Origin: Synergistales bacterium 58_81
Lineage (GTDB): Bacteria; Synergistota; Synergistia; Synergistales; Thermovirgaceae
Length of the DNA stretch: 53,988 nucleotides
Assembly: GCA_001509095.1 (NCBI GenBank)
Contig: LGGV01000002.1
Location: forward strand, 1 to 53,988
Direction of reading: 5' to 3'
Both the position numbers and the translations under genes were made by a program. Numbering within the stretch: position 1 is the stretch's first letter; each line of letters begins with the position of its first letter. Shown one piece after another: positions 44,220 to 52,773 of this stretch. The notes under the pieces are model-generated. The model was not told the origin of the DNA. It searched no databases and saw nothing but the letters and a program-made list of their open reading frames with translations.

Positions 44220-45485
44220 TCATTTACCGCTTCCGCTATCTCCGGCCTTGGGGGGCCTCGGTCTGCGACGCCTGCTCCGTCTCCTGTCGTTACTCGTGGC
44301 AGGCTGGGAAGAAGGTCCCTTCTTGTCCTCGGCCCCTTGCTTTCCAGCGTCTTTGGACTGAACCTCCTGATCATTCTTCTTCCCACCATTCCCACCATCT
44401 GGGCTTTTCTTCTTTCTCCTCCTGCGGTGAGGGGCCTTTACTGCTTCAGGAACCGAAGGCCTTTCCCCTTGTCGACCCTCCCTTTGAACATCAACTGGCT
44501 GTACCGTTCCATCACCGGCCTTATCGTCACACTCTTCAGGGACACTGTCGGGGATGCCAGCCTCGAAGAGGTTCTCGGTAAGAGGCGACGCCAGGTCCGC
44601 CTTCTCTTCCCAGATCTCGCCTCTTGTCACCTTTTCCCGGAATTCCTGGAAATCATCGACATCTATAAGCATCTCCCCGCTCCCGGGCGATGTGACCCTG
44701 ACCCTTCTTGCTACCACATCGATCCCCGAGACCACGTAGTTGACAGAGGGGGACTTTATCTTTGAACCGGGACTGGGAAGGTTCTTCCAGATCTCGCGGT
44801 AGGTGTCGTGCTCATACCCCATGCAGCACATTAAACGTCCGCATATTCCAGATATCTTGGTCGGGTTAAGGGCCAGGTTCTGTTCCTTGACCATCCTTAT
44901 GCAAATCGGCGCAAAACGGTTAAGCCAATAGCTGCAACAGCATGGCATCCCACAAGGCGACATGCCCTTCACTACCTTTGATTCATCCCTTACCCCGATC
45001 TGGCGGAGTTCTATCCTGGTCTTGAACTCCTTTGCCAGGTCCCGGACATAGGCCCTGAAATCCACTCTCTGTTCCGCCGTGAAATAGAAAAAGAGCTTTT
45101 TCCGGTCCAGAAGGTACTCGACATCGACCAGCTTCATCTCCAGATCGTGAGCCTTCAGAAGCTCCCTCCCCTTCACCAGAACGCGGATCTCCTCTTCCTC
45201 CTGTAAGATCCTTTCCTGTCTATCCTCGGGAGTCAGCACCCGAACGAACTTTACATCCTGGAACGCAGGTTCCCCTCCCCTGGGTGCACCATCCGCCCCG
45301 TTCATGGAGAGGTCTGTCCGATAGGATTCAGCCTGCTCGTCGGTTATGGGCCCTGCAACGGCACCAATCTCATCGCCTCTCGCCGAAGATACTATTATCT
45401 CCATGCCCTTTGCCAGATCTGCCCCGTCATCGCGGATCAGCCCGAGGTAGCGCGGTTTACCAAATATCACCAAGCAGCTTTTCAA
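44220..45485 (-). CDS. ricT: PSP1-domain regulatory iron-sulfur protein RicT, with long basic tail
   Basis: RicT (YaaT) belongs to the PSP1 family; in Bacillus it works with RicA and RicF, binds Fe-S clusters and affects RNase Y. The core (about 1-300) has GMSPCGMPCCCSYWL (174-188) and GICGRLMCCMGYEH, with eight conserved cysteines. The last ~110 residues are low-complexity and rich in Arg, Lys, Pro and Gly (HRRRRKKK, RRRSRRRRPRPP), probably disordered and nucleic-acid binding. I chose TTG 45485, six bases after AAGGAGAGG; it overlaps the end of holB by 29 bases. Neighbours are holB and ftsY, as in many bacteria. Confidence 0.88.
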   Translation of the reverse strand: MKSCLVIFGKPRYLGLIRDDGADLAKGMEIIVSSARGDEIGAVAGPITDEQAESYRTDLSMNGADGAPRGGEPAFQDVKFVRVLTPEDRQERILQEEEEIRVLVKGRELLKAHDLEMKLVDVEYLLDRKKLFFYFTAEQRVDFRAYVRDLAKEFKTRIELRQIGVRDESKVVKGMSPCGMPCCCSYWLNRFAPICIRMVKEQNLALNPTKISGICGRLMCCMGYEHDTYREIWKNLPSPGSKIKSPSVNYVVSGIDVVARRVRVTSPGSGEMLIDVDDFQEFREKVTRGEIWEEKADLASPLTENLFEAGIPDSVPEECDDKAGDGTVQPVDVQREGRQGERPSVPEAVKAPHRRRRKKKSPDGGNGGKKNDQEVQSKDAGKQGAEDKKGPSSQPATSNDRRRSRRRRPRPPKAGDSGSGK

Positions 45486-46272
45486 ATTGCACCTCTCCTT
45501 CAAGACATGCCAAGGCCAGGTCCTGTATCATCGGAGTTGTCAGCTTCCCCTTCTCCGCCAGGATACGGACATTATCCAGGTCAGAGGCCCTTGGATGATC
45601 TCCCTTTGAAAGGAAATATTCTACCCAGCCATTTATCTCGACTGCAAGGGCCTTCGGCTCTGCCTTCCTAGTCTTACCGACCCATTTCACAAATTCAATT
45701 GTTCCTGAGGGGACAGGCTGCCCCGTCTCTGTTGAAGACCCACACTCCCGATACTGAAAGATTCGCACCCTGCTTCTGAGGGTGGGTATCATCACGTTCT
45801 CCTCCAGCAACAGAAGGAGGGCTCCCGTCGTAGGGGTTTCCTCTGCGATCTTCAGGAGACTGTTCGCAGCGGGGAGAGAGAGCCTGTGTGCGGAGTGTAT
45901 GACCGCAACCCTCTTTCTGGAGCAGAAGGGTTTCAGTGAGAGTTCCTCCCAGAGCCTCCTGCAATCCTCTATCCCCGGAGGGTTTTCGGGTTTCCCGAAA
46001 AAGAGCATGTCGGGATGTCCCTTTCCCGACCATCCGCTGCAGGCCTGGCAGACCCCGCACCCGGTGCCGGAGAAGCACATGATATTCCTTGCGCAGGCCA
46101 GGGCGAAGTCGTCATGCATAGAAAGGGGCATGACCCCCGCTACAGGAATGCGCGCTCCGTCAGAACCGGCCGTTGAGGAGACCCTCCCGATAAAGGCCTG
46201 AACAGCCTCCTTCATTGGAAGTCCTGCTTCGATCTCTCCAGGGCCCTCCCCTTGTCCTTTGATATCCCTCAC
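45457..46272 (-). CDS. holB: DNA polymerase III clamp-loader delta' subunit
   Basis: Clamp-loader subunit. The 271-residue protein has the zinc ligands C66-x5-C72-x2-C75-x2-C78 and the SRC-region-like SLLKIAEETPTTGALLLLLEE (quoted in parts) with TLRSRVRIF. No GxxGxGKT P-loop is present where one is found in DnaX, consistent with a non-ATPase delta'. The GTG start at 46272 overlaps the tmk stop as GTGA and has GAGGG six bases upstream. The tmk-holB-ricT order is common. Confidence 0.85.
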   Translation of the reverse strand: MRDIKGQGEGPGEIEAGLPMKEAVQAFIGRVSSTAGSDGARIPVAGVMPLSMHDDFALACARNIMCFSGTGCGVCQACSGWSGKGHPDMLFFGKPENPPGIEDCRRLWEELSLKPFCSRKRVAVIHSAHRLSLPAANSLLKIAEETPTTGALLLLLEENVMIPTLRSRVRIFQYRECGSSTETGQPVPSGTIEFVKWVGKTRKAEPKALAVEINGWVEYFLSKGDHPRASDLDNVRILAEKGKLTTPMIQDLALACLEGEVQFEKLLGDIW

Positions 46273-46952
46273 GATATCCCTCTACTCTCCTTCAGCATGC
46301 CCAGGATCTTTGTGACCACAGTCCTGTTGAGATGATCGAGCTTTGCGGTACCATCAAGCCTTATGAATCTTTCCGGCTCCTCGCTGCATATGGTCTCGTA
46401 GCCAAGCCTGATCCGTTCAAGAAGGGCACCGTCCTTTTCGAACCTGTCAGGAACACCCTTCCTTGCGACTATGCGTCCGATAGCTTCAGCGACCGGAACA
46501 TCGAACCAGAACGTGATATCAGGCCTCGGGAAACCAGCCCGTGCATTGATCTCCTCCAGGATCTCCCGGGGGAAGCCCTTGCCGAACACCTGGTAGGCAA
46601 GGGTCGAGTCTGAGAACCTCTCGCAAAGGACCAGCTTCCCCGACGTCAGACCAGGCCCTATGACCCTTTCCACGTGCTCGGCCCTGTCAGCAAGGAACAG
46701 TAGCGTCTCTGTAAAGACGCTTTTAAGGTCCCCCCTGAGAATGGTGGACCTTATTGTCTCTCCGCCGGCCCAGCCGCCTGGCTCGAAAGTCCTGACCAGC
46801 CGGCCCTCTCCCAGCTCTTCGATCAGACAGCGAAAGGAAGATTCTGCCTGGGTGCTCTTCCCTGACCCGTCTATACCCTCGAAGGTGATAAAAAGGCCCC
46901 GGGGTGCTGTAACGCTATCAGAACCGGTAGAAGATACCGACCGATCCGGCAC
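46269..46952 (-). CDS. tmk: Thymidylate kinase
   Basis: Phosphorylates dTMP to dTDP. The protein has FEGIDGSGKST (P-loop), FEPGGWAGGETIR and CERFSDSTLAYQ in place of the usual DRY-x-DST loop. The start is uncertain. GTG 46952 with AAAGGA upstream gives 227 residues and a 19-residue extension before the kinase core; ATG 47000 would add 16 more. Either overlaps the 3' end of mlaD, by 35 or 83 bases. No start codon lies between the mlaD stop and the P-loop. Confidence 0.92.
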   Translation of the reverse strand: MPDRSVSSTGSDSVTAPRGLFITFEGIDGSGKSTQAESSFRCLIEELGEGRLVRTFEPGGWAGGETIRSTILRGDLKSVFTETLLFLADRAEHVERVIGPGLTSGKLVLCERFSDSTLAYQVFGKGFPREILEEINARAGFPRPDITFWFDVPVAEAIGRIVARKGVPDRFEKDGALLERIRLGYETICSEEPERFIRLDGTAKLDHLNRTVVTKILGMLKESRGIS

Positions 46953-48189
46953 TGTCGTCGTTCCTTTCGAGGTATCGATAGAAGACCCCCCACCTTTCAT
47001 TGAAACCGTACCTTCCCTCCAGAGACCAGCTTCCCCTATCTTCGTTCCACCACTGGGCGGCAATTGACAGGGGGCTTTGAACCCCGGCAGGGTGGAAAAC
47101 CAGGCCTGCCCCTGGGTAACCACGCACGGCTCCACCCCAGAACCTCCAGGTCTCTCCCGAAAGACCCAGGGCGGCCGTCAGACCATGATCGCCGCCAATA
47201 TCCTCGGCCCCCAAGAGAAAACCCATTCTTCTGGAGCGTCTTCCTATCCAGAGCGAGATATCCCCCAAAGGGTCGTTTTCGAATTTTCCTGAAAGACCTC
47301 CATGGAGGCCGATCCTTCCCTCGAAAGTCAGATCTTCAATATCGGAGATGATCCGGTCGGCCTTTCCCACCATTTCCCTTACTTCGCGGATCCGGGAGGG
47401 AGATTCTCCGCTCCGGTCGAAAAGGGCTTCCTCGACCTTCCTTGACAACTCCTCAACACTGCTGGCCGCTTCCTTGATATTGACCACCATCTGCCGAAGG
47501 TCCTTTCCCGAGGTTCCTCCCTCGTCGAACTGGTCGACCACGGCTTTCAGATTCTCAAGGATCAAAGAGAGATTATCCAGCGATTCCGAGAGGGCTCTTT
47601 TGTTCTCCTGGACAACGGAATCGATGCTATCGGTAAGGCCCGCCAGGGAATCGCCTGCCCTCTTCACCTGGTCCCTGGCCTCCCTGGAAAAATCCTGGAA
47701 ATCCCCTGCGGCATCGGAAAGTTTTGCCAGGAAGGAGTTTATGTTGGAAAAGGTAGCCTGAACGCCGCCAAGACTGGTCTTGATATCGGTCATGATCTCG
47801 TCGAGAGCAGGCGGGGTCGTACCCGATACGACATCCCCTTCGGAAATGTTCTCAAGAGAAGCGCCCCGGTCCACCTTGACCCTTGGTTCACCCAGGAGCC
47901 CTCCGGTGTCTATGATAAAACGGCTGTCGGAGGGAACGACAACATGGTCTCTTACAGTAACCTTTACCAGGACTCCCTCCTTCAACAACTCAATACCGTC
48001 CACCTTTCCAGATTCGACCCCTGAGACGAGGACGGGCGCTCCTGTATCGAGGCCCATGGCATCGGGGAAGACAATGCCGAAGGAGTATCCGTACTGGCGG
48101 AAACGCGCCCCTCCGCTGACGAAGACCAGGGCACCGAGAAAGACAATGGCCAAGAAGACCACAAGACCGACTCTCATCTCTCTGCTCAC
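46918..48189 (-). CDS. mlaD: MlaD/MCE protein with C-terminal beta-barrel-like domain
   Basis: Periplasmic lipid-transport protein anchored in the inner membrane. The 423 residues show one membrane helix (7-26), an MCE/MlaD domain (about 36-122, GLDTGAPVLVSGVESGKV), a long helical region (about 128-288), and a C-terminal beta-rich region (about 290-423) with alternating patterns such as WRFWGGAVRGYPGAGLVF and WGVFYRYLERN, ending in GIFYRF. A terminal Phe after alternating residues is the outer-membrane barrel signature. This suggests a trans-envelope bridge like the MlaD-barrel fusion known in Veillonella. Its ATG overlaps the mlaF stop by four bases. Confidence 0.9.
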   Translation of the reverse strand: MSREMRVGLVVFLAIVFLGALVFVSGGARFRQYGYSFGIVFPDAMGLDTGAPVLVSGVESGKVDGIELLKEGVLVKVTVRDHVVVPSDSRFIIDTGGLLGEPRVKVDRGASLENISEGDVVSGTTPPALDEIMTDIKTSLGGVQATFSNINSFLAKLSDAAGDFQDFSREARDQVKRAGDSLAGLTDSIDSVVQENKRALSESLDNLSLILENLKAVVDQFDEGGTSGKDLRQMVVNIKEAASSVEELSRKVEEALFDRSGESPSRIREVREMVGKADRIISDIEDLTFEGRIGLHGGLSGKFENDPLGDISLWIGRRSRRMGFLLGAEDIGGDHGLTAALGLSGETWRFWGGAVRGYPGAGLVFHPAGVQSPLSIAAQWWNEDRGSWSLEGRYGFNERWGVFYRYLERNDDSAGSVGIFYRF

Positions 48190-48956
48190 AGCTTTCTGAC
48201 TCCCGTCCTCCTTACGGATACCATCCCTTCGGCGAACTTTTTAACCACGGGATGGTCGGTCCTCCCCCACTCATCGGGGCTACCCCTCCAGGTGATCCTG
48301 CCTTCGTGCATCAGCAAAAGGCTGTCCCCGATACCGAGAGCGGAGGTAATATCGTGTGTAACTACAAGCACGCTGAACCCGAACTTCCTGCAGAGCTCTA
48401 CTACCAGCTGGTCAATATGACGGGCCGTAGTGGGGTCGAGGCCTGTAGTAGGTTCGTCAAGGAGAAGTAGTGAGGGGCTGTGGACCAGGGACCTTGCGAT
48501 GGCGACCCTCTTTCTCATCCCCCCTGAAAGCTCCGAAGGGTACTTCTCCCTCACATCCCCCAGTTCAACGTGTTCAAGCATGTCCAGAACCATCTCTGAG
48601 ATCGAGTCCGGGTCTTCTATGCCCCTGCAGTACCTGAGGGGGAAAGCGATATTCTGACCCACCGACATGGAATCGAAGAGCGCCCCACCCTGAAAGACAA
48701 CTCCCAACTCCTTTCGAATGCCTATGAGGTCTGTCTCGTCGGTCTCCGGTCCGACCGTCTTGCCGAGGAGTTCAATACTGCCTTTCGCCGGTCTCAGGAG
48801 ACCCGAAGCCACCTTCAGCGTAGTTGTCTTGCCGCACCCCGAGGGCCCCATAAGGCAGGTGATCTCACGGGCCAAAAGGGTCATTCCCACGTCGCTTATG
48901 ACTTCCCTTCCGTCAAATGAAACCGACACCCCCTGCATCTTCATCACCGGGTCCAT
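48186..48956 (-). CDS. mlaF: Lipid-transport ABC ATPase MlaF
   Basis: ATPase powering phospholipid transport by MlaE and MlaD. The 256-residue protein has Walker A GPSGCGKTT (about 36-44), Q-loop VVFQGGALFDSMSV, ABC signature LSGGMRKRVAIARSL, Walker B LLLLDEPTTGLDP and H-loop VVTHD. I chose ATG 48956 because GGGGTGA lies five bases upstream and it follows the mlaE stop closely. Confidence 0.95.
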   Translation of the reverse strand: MDPVMKMQGVSVSFDGREVISDVGMTLLAREITCLMGPSGCGKTTTLKVASGLLRPAKGSIELLGKTVGPETDETDLIGIRKELGVVFQGGALFDSMSVGQNIAFPLRYCRGIEDPDSISEMVLDMLEHVELGDVREKYPSELSGGMRKRVAIARSLVHSPSLLLLDEPTTGLDPTTARHIDQLVVELCRKFGFSVLVVTHDITSALGIGDSLLLMHEGRITWRGSPDEWGRTDHPVVKKFAEGMVSVRRTGVRKL

Positions 48957-48960
48957 GATC

Positions 48961-49740
48961 TCACCCCTTGATGCCGCCAAAGAGAATGGTGGAGAGGATG
49001 TAATTGAAGACCAGTATTAGCATATTACCCCAAACTACCGCCTTCGTCGTCGCTGTTCCGACGCCTCTTGCTCCCTGACCAGCCATGAACCCTTGTCCGC
49101 AGGAGGAGAGGGTTATCAGTACACCGAAAACGGCGGCTTTAAGGAGCCCGCCGTAGACATCGGAGGGAGCGAGAAGAGCCTCCACGGAACGCCTGAAAAG
49201 GTGGGCGTTCACCCCATGAGCTGTAACGTAGAGGAAACCCCCGCCGATCCCGATGACAAAGGAGAAGAGCGTAAGGATGGGCAACATGACGAGCCCTGCC
49301 AGAAGTCTCGGAACCCCGACGAAAACGTGGGGGTCGAGACCGAAGGTCCTGAGGGCGTCGATCTGCTCCGTCACCTTCATTGATCCGATCTCGGCCGCCA
49401 TGGCCGCTCCGATCCTGCCACTTACCACCAACCCAGTAAGGACCGGAGACATCTCCCTCACCATGCTCAGGGCGATCACTCCTCCGATATAGCCGGTGGC
49501 ACCGAAGCGAACGAACTGGTCCAGGGTCTGGACGGCAAGGACCATCCCGGTGAACGCGCTTGTTATCGAAACCACCAGCACCGATCCCACGCCCACCCTT
49601 TCGAGTTGCTCGAAAAGGTCCTCTTTGCTCCAGGTCCCTGTGAACACACCAGAAAATGCCCTCAGGCCCACAATGGAAAAGAAACCCAAGGTGGAGAAAA
49701 GCTCTATGGCCTGCCTCCCGATCCAAGAGAGAAAGTTCAA
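48961..49740 (-). CDS. mlaE: Lipid-transport ABC permease MlaE
   Basis: Membrane permease of the MCE lipid transporter. The 259-residue protein has five to six membrane helices and family motifs: FTGMVLAVQT, MVREMSPVLTGLVVSGRIGAA (in parts), MKVTEQIDALRTFGLDP and STTTKAVVWGN-like end. The start is a TTG at 49740 preceded by GGGGGTAAG. It lies 10 bases after the S55 peptidase gene and begins mlaE-mlaF-mlaD. No mlaB or mlaC homologue is present. Confidence 0.94.
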   Translation of the reverse strand: MNFLSWIGRQAIELFSTLGFFSIVGLRAFSGVFTGTWSKEDLFEQLERVGVGSVLVVSITSAFTGMVLAVQTLDQFVRFGATGYIGGVIALSMVREMSPVLTGLVVSGRIGAAMAAEIGSMKVTEQIDALRTFGLDPHVFVGVPRLLAGLVMLPILTLFSFVIGIGGGFLYVTAHGVNAHLFRRSVEALLAPSDVYGGLLKAAVFGVLITLSSCGQGFMAGQGARGVGTATTKAVVWGNMLILVFNYILSTILFGGIKG

Positions 49741-49750
49741 ACTTACCCCC

Positions 49751-51538
49751 CTATTCAGGGACCACCCTGATCATCCTCCGAAGAAGACCGTCAACATAAT
49801 AATTGGAACGGTAGCTCTTGAACGATCCTTCCCTGATCTTTTCCTCCTTTATCTGGCTGCGGAGTTTTCTCTGGGACTCCTCCTCAGCCTCCAGAGAGGA
49901 AGGATCCTCCCTAAGCGGCCCGAAACTCCTTACTTCGGCCACGACTTCATCGTTGGTCTCCATGGCCGAGAATTCCTTCAGCAGTTCATCGAGACTCCTG
50001 ATGGTCCTCCAGCCCATGAGGATCGATCCCTGATCCGGTTCCTCGATACCCCCCCCACGGACGACCACTTCACATATACCCTGGGCATCCCCTGGCGCAT
50101 TGAGGGTCATCTTGTGGACCACCGGCTCCTTTCTGTAGGGGCGAAGGGTGATATCCACGTCGAAGCTGCCCCCGGGAGGAACCATATTGCGAGAGAGAGA
50201 AACGTCTTCAATAAGGACCACCCTGGGATCGGCCGTTGCCTCAATATCGATATGCACTCCGAAGGGAGTTATCTCGAAGAACGGGTTTAGGGAGACAGCG
50301 TTGACCAGGTCGGTGAACTCCGAGATCATTGACTTTGCCAGGTCCGTGGTGGAGAAGAACATATTTGTCCTCTGCCATCCTTCGACAAGCCCCCCCCCCT
50401 CGATCTTCAGGCTTATCTTGGCGCTCCCCTCACCTATCCTGCCCCAGACGTTATCCACAAGGCCCGTTACCATTTCAGGGATGACCTTGGTCATCATGAA
50501 GGGATCACTAGCGGTCTTGAACCTCTTGAAGGTCTCCTTACCGGAATCTACGTCCCGGAAATTGAGGGAGATGTCCATGACCGGTGCGAATCGTCCTGTG
50601 AATCCACCTATGGCCTGGGGACGATCCTGGGTCACTATCCCCACTATGGAGGTCGGCGTTCCGAGCTTGAAGGGCGTATCCAGGCTTGGCACAACCTGGT
50701 GTATCCAGGCCCTGGCCAGGGGGAAGGCCACAGCCCCCCGGTTGGCGAAGGGGTGTGCGAAGGCGAGGAAGCGGCCATCCTTCGATATCGCCGTAAGGGT
50801 ACCCGTAGCAGCAAGGGAGACATCCCCCCAGGCAACAAGGACACTTACCGCCTCACCAGGCCTGAGGACAGGCTCATACTCGACGGGAAGGGACAGGTCT
50901 CCACCTCCTCCTGGAAGGAGGATCACAGGGTGTCCCATCATCTCCTCGATCCTTTTAGCACTCCTGGGGCTGTAACCGCTGCCGATCAGTGGAGCTGAAA
51001 GTTCTTTCGCTTCCTTTCCCGTCTCAGTTCCAGGCTGGTGGACTGAAACCGTCGCAGATAGCCTCACGTCCCCAGAGGAAGGATCTTCGAGCTTCAGCTC
51101 CGGAGGGTTCAAGGATGGGACCCTGTCCGGCCAGCTCCAGATCTCTACCATATCCTCTATGGGGGTCACCAGCCCCATCTGGTGTTCGCTGAAACTCCAC
51201 CCGTAGCCGATAGCCCCTATCAGCTTGCCTTCGATGAAGACGGGGCTGCCGCTCATTCCTGCAGCTATGCCACCGGTATGTTCTATCACGGGACCTGAAG
51301 CCCTGACCAGGATCAGGTTGCGGGGGCTCCTGGCGGAGGGCAGGACACTGAGCACCGTAACAGGGAAAGAAACTACCTCGTTACCCTTGACGACAGTGTA
51401 GGCAACTCCTTTCGCCCCCTCCTTGAGGGATCCTGGAGGAAGGGTGCCCCCAGGAACGGAAAAGCCCGAAGGGCAGGCGGAGCCTGCGAAAAAGAGGTTA
51501 AAAACCAGCACAAGCAGGATGAGCGTCTTCCTTGACAT
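49751..51538 (-). CDS. Exported SpoIVB-type (S55) serine peptidase domain protein
   Basis: A 595-residue exported protein. An N-terminal signal sequence (about 1-21) ends near GSAC, a poor lipobox. The S55 domain has GGIAAGMSGSPVFIEGKLIGAIGYGW (in parts; the catalytic Ser is S98 in GMSGSP), HQMGLVTPIEDM and later FAHPFANRG, all conserved in non-sporulating members. The rest (about 200-595) is beta-rich with no domain I recognise. I chose ATG 51538, six bases after GGAGGT. In spore formers SpoIVB is a signalling protease; here there is no other sporulation gene, so an envelope role next to mlaEFD is the inference. Confidence 0.85.
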   Translation of the reverse strand: MSRKTLILLVLVFNLFFAGSACPSGFSVPGGTLPPGSLKEGAKGVAYTVVKGNEVVSFPVTVLSVLPSARSPRNLILVRASGPVIEHTGGIAAGMSGSPVFIEGKLIGAIGYGWSFSEHQMGLVTPIEDMVEIWSWPDRVPSLNPPELKLEDPSSGDVRLSATVSVHQPGTETGKEAKELSAPLIGSGYSPRSAKRIEEMMGHPVILLPGGGGDLSLPVEYEPVLRPGEAVSVLVAWGDVSLAATGTLTAISKDGRFLAFAHPFANRGAVAFPLARAWIHQVVPSLDTPFKLGTPTSIVGIVTQDRPQAIGGFTGRFAPVMDISLNFRDVDSGKETFKRFKTASDPFMMTKVIPEMVTGLVDNVWGRIGEGSAKISLKIEGGGLVEGWQRTNMFFSTTDLAKSMISEFTDLVNAVSLNPFFEITPFGVHIDIEATADPRVVLIEDVSLSRNMVPPGGSFDVDITLRPYRKEPVVHKMTLNAPGDAQGICEVVVRGGGIEEPDQGSILMGWRTIRSLDELLKEFSAMETNDEVVAEVRSFGPLREDPSSLEAEEESQRKLRSQIKEEKIREGSFKSYRSNYYVDGLLRRMIRVVPE

Positions 51539-51559
51539 CGACATACCTCCGAGAATTGA

Positions 51560-52664
51560 TTACTTTCCGTGCTTCCTGAACCGGAGAAAGGCAAGGATGA
51601 ATTCATCGATGTCGCCGTCAAGAACTGCCTGAACACTGCCTTTTTCCAGGTTTGTGCGGTGATCCTTCACCAATGTGTATGGGTGTAGGACATAGGACCT
51701 TATCTGGCTGCCCCAGCCGATCTCCTTCTTCTCTCCCTGAATGGCATTGATCTGCTCCTGTCTCTCCTGCAGCATTCTTTCGTAAAGGCGTCCCCTGAGT
51801 ACCTGCATGGCGCTGTGGCGGTTCATATGCTGTGAGCGCTCGTTCTGGCAGCTTACGACGATACCTGTTGGCAGATGGGTGATCCTTACCGCCGAATCGG
51901 TCATGTTCACATGCTGTCCCCCGGCCCCCCCCGACCGGTAGGTATCGATCTTGAGATCCTCAGGGTCGATCTCGATCTCCACGTCATCTGGCAGCTCCGG
52001 TGAAACATTAAGAGAGGCGAAGCTTGTATGCCTCCTCTTGGCCGTGTCGAAGGGGGATATCCTTACCAGCCTGTGGACCCCCCTTTCGGTCTTCAGATAA
52101 CCGTAAGCATATTCCCCTGCCACATGGATCGTTGCCGACTTGATCCCCGCCTCCTCGTCCTCTATCATCTCCAGGATCCGCGTTCTGAAACCCTTCTTCT
52201 CGGCCCATCGAAGGTACATCCTGAGGAGCATCTCGGCCCAGTCCTGTGAATCGTGGCCTCCTGCACCGGGGTGAATGCTCAGGATCGCGTTGGATTCATC
52301 GTACTCCTCGTCGAAGAGGAAAAGAAGCTGAAGGTCGTGGATCCTCTTCTCCAAAAGAGATGCTCGTTCGTGGAACTCTCTTTCGAGCTCAGGATCTTCC
52401 CCGGCATTGAGGAGGTCGACCATGGTCTGAAGTTCATCCACCTCCATAGAGATATATCTCCAGGAATCCAGCTTTGACTGCAGACGAGCCAGCTCCTTCG
52501 TTACGGACTGGGGATCCTCACCGGTCCAGAAGTCAGGATCGGATGTGACCTCCGTCAATCTTTCGATCCCGGCTGACAGTTCGGCCGGGTCAAAGGCTGT
52601 CCTTCAACTCGGAAGCAAGCGAGTGAAGTCCCTCCATTACCGTGTTCATGGACATCTGAGCCAT
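51560..52664 (-). CDS. prfB: Peptide chain release factor 2 (programmed +1 frameshift)
   Basis: Release factor reading UAA and UGA. The gene starts at ATG 52664 behind GGAGGGG. It runs 24 codons to an in-frame TGA at 52590-52592, then continues in the +1 frame to 51560, giving 367 residues, the normal RF2 length. The shift site is CTT TGA C, with AAGGA four bases before it. The downstream part has the UGA-specific SPF tripeptide in RISPFDTAKRR and the GGQ motif in GGAGGQHVNM (near residue 250). It heads the long operon down to glpX. Confidence 0.96.
52589..52595 (-). promoter_or_regulatory. RF2 autoregulatory frameshift site (CTTTGAC)
   Basis: On the coding strand CTT (52593-52595) is followed by TGA (52590-52592) and C. 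Ribosomes stalled at UGA when RF2 is scarce slip +1 to read GAC. The internal AAGGA element just upstream is the expected stimulator, though weaker than the E. coli AGGGGG. Confidence 0.93.
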
Positions 52665-52727
52665 GTCGATCCCCTCCAAATGTCATCATCGCCCGGAAGT
52701 GTTATCATCTATAGTTACAGGCATTTC

Positions 52728-52733
52728 ATTATA
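52728..52733 (-). promoter_or_regulatory. -10 element for the prfB operon
   Basis: A perfect TATAAT lies on the minus strand 64 bases before the prfB start, in the AT-rich 110-base region shared with divergent birA. No good -35 match is seen at normal spacing. I found no convincing promoter for birA either. Confidence 0.35.
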
Positions 52734-52773
52734 TCATCACGTGAACCTCAACGAGGGGGCAAGACTCAAGCCT

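Noticed and set aside
49751-51538. S55 peptidase as evidence for sporulation
   Set aside because: No other sporulation gene is present, the neighbours are outer-membrane lipid transport genes, and S55 domains occur outside spore formers.
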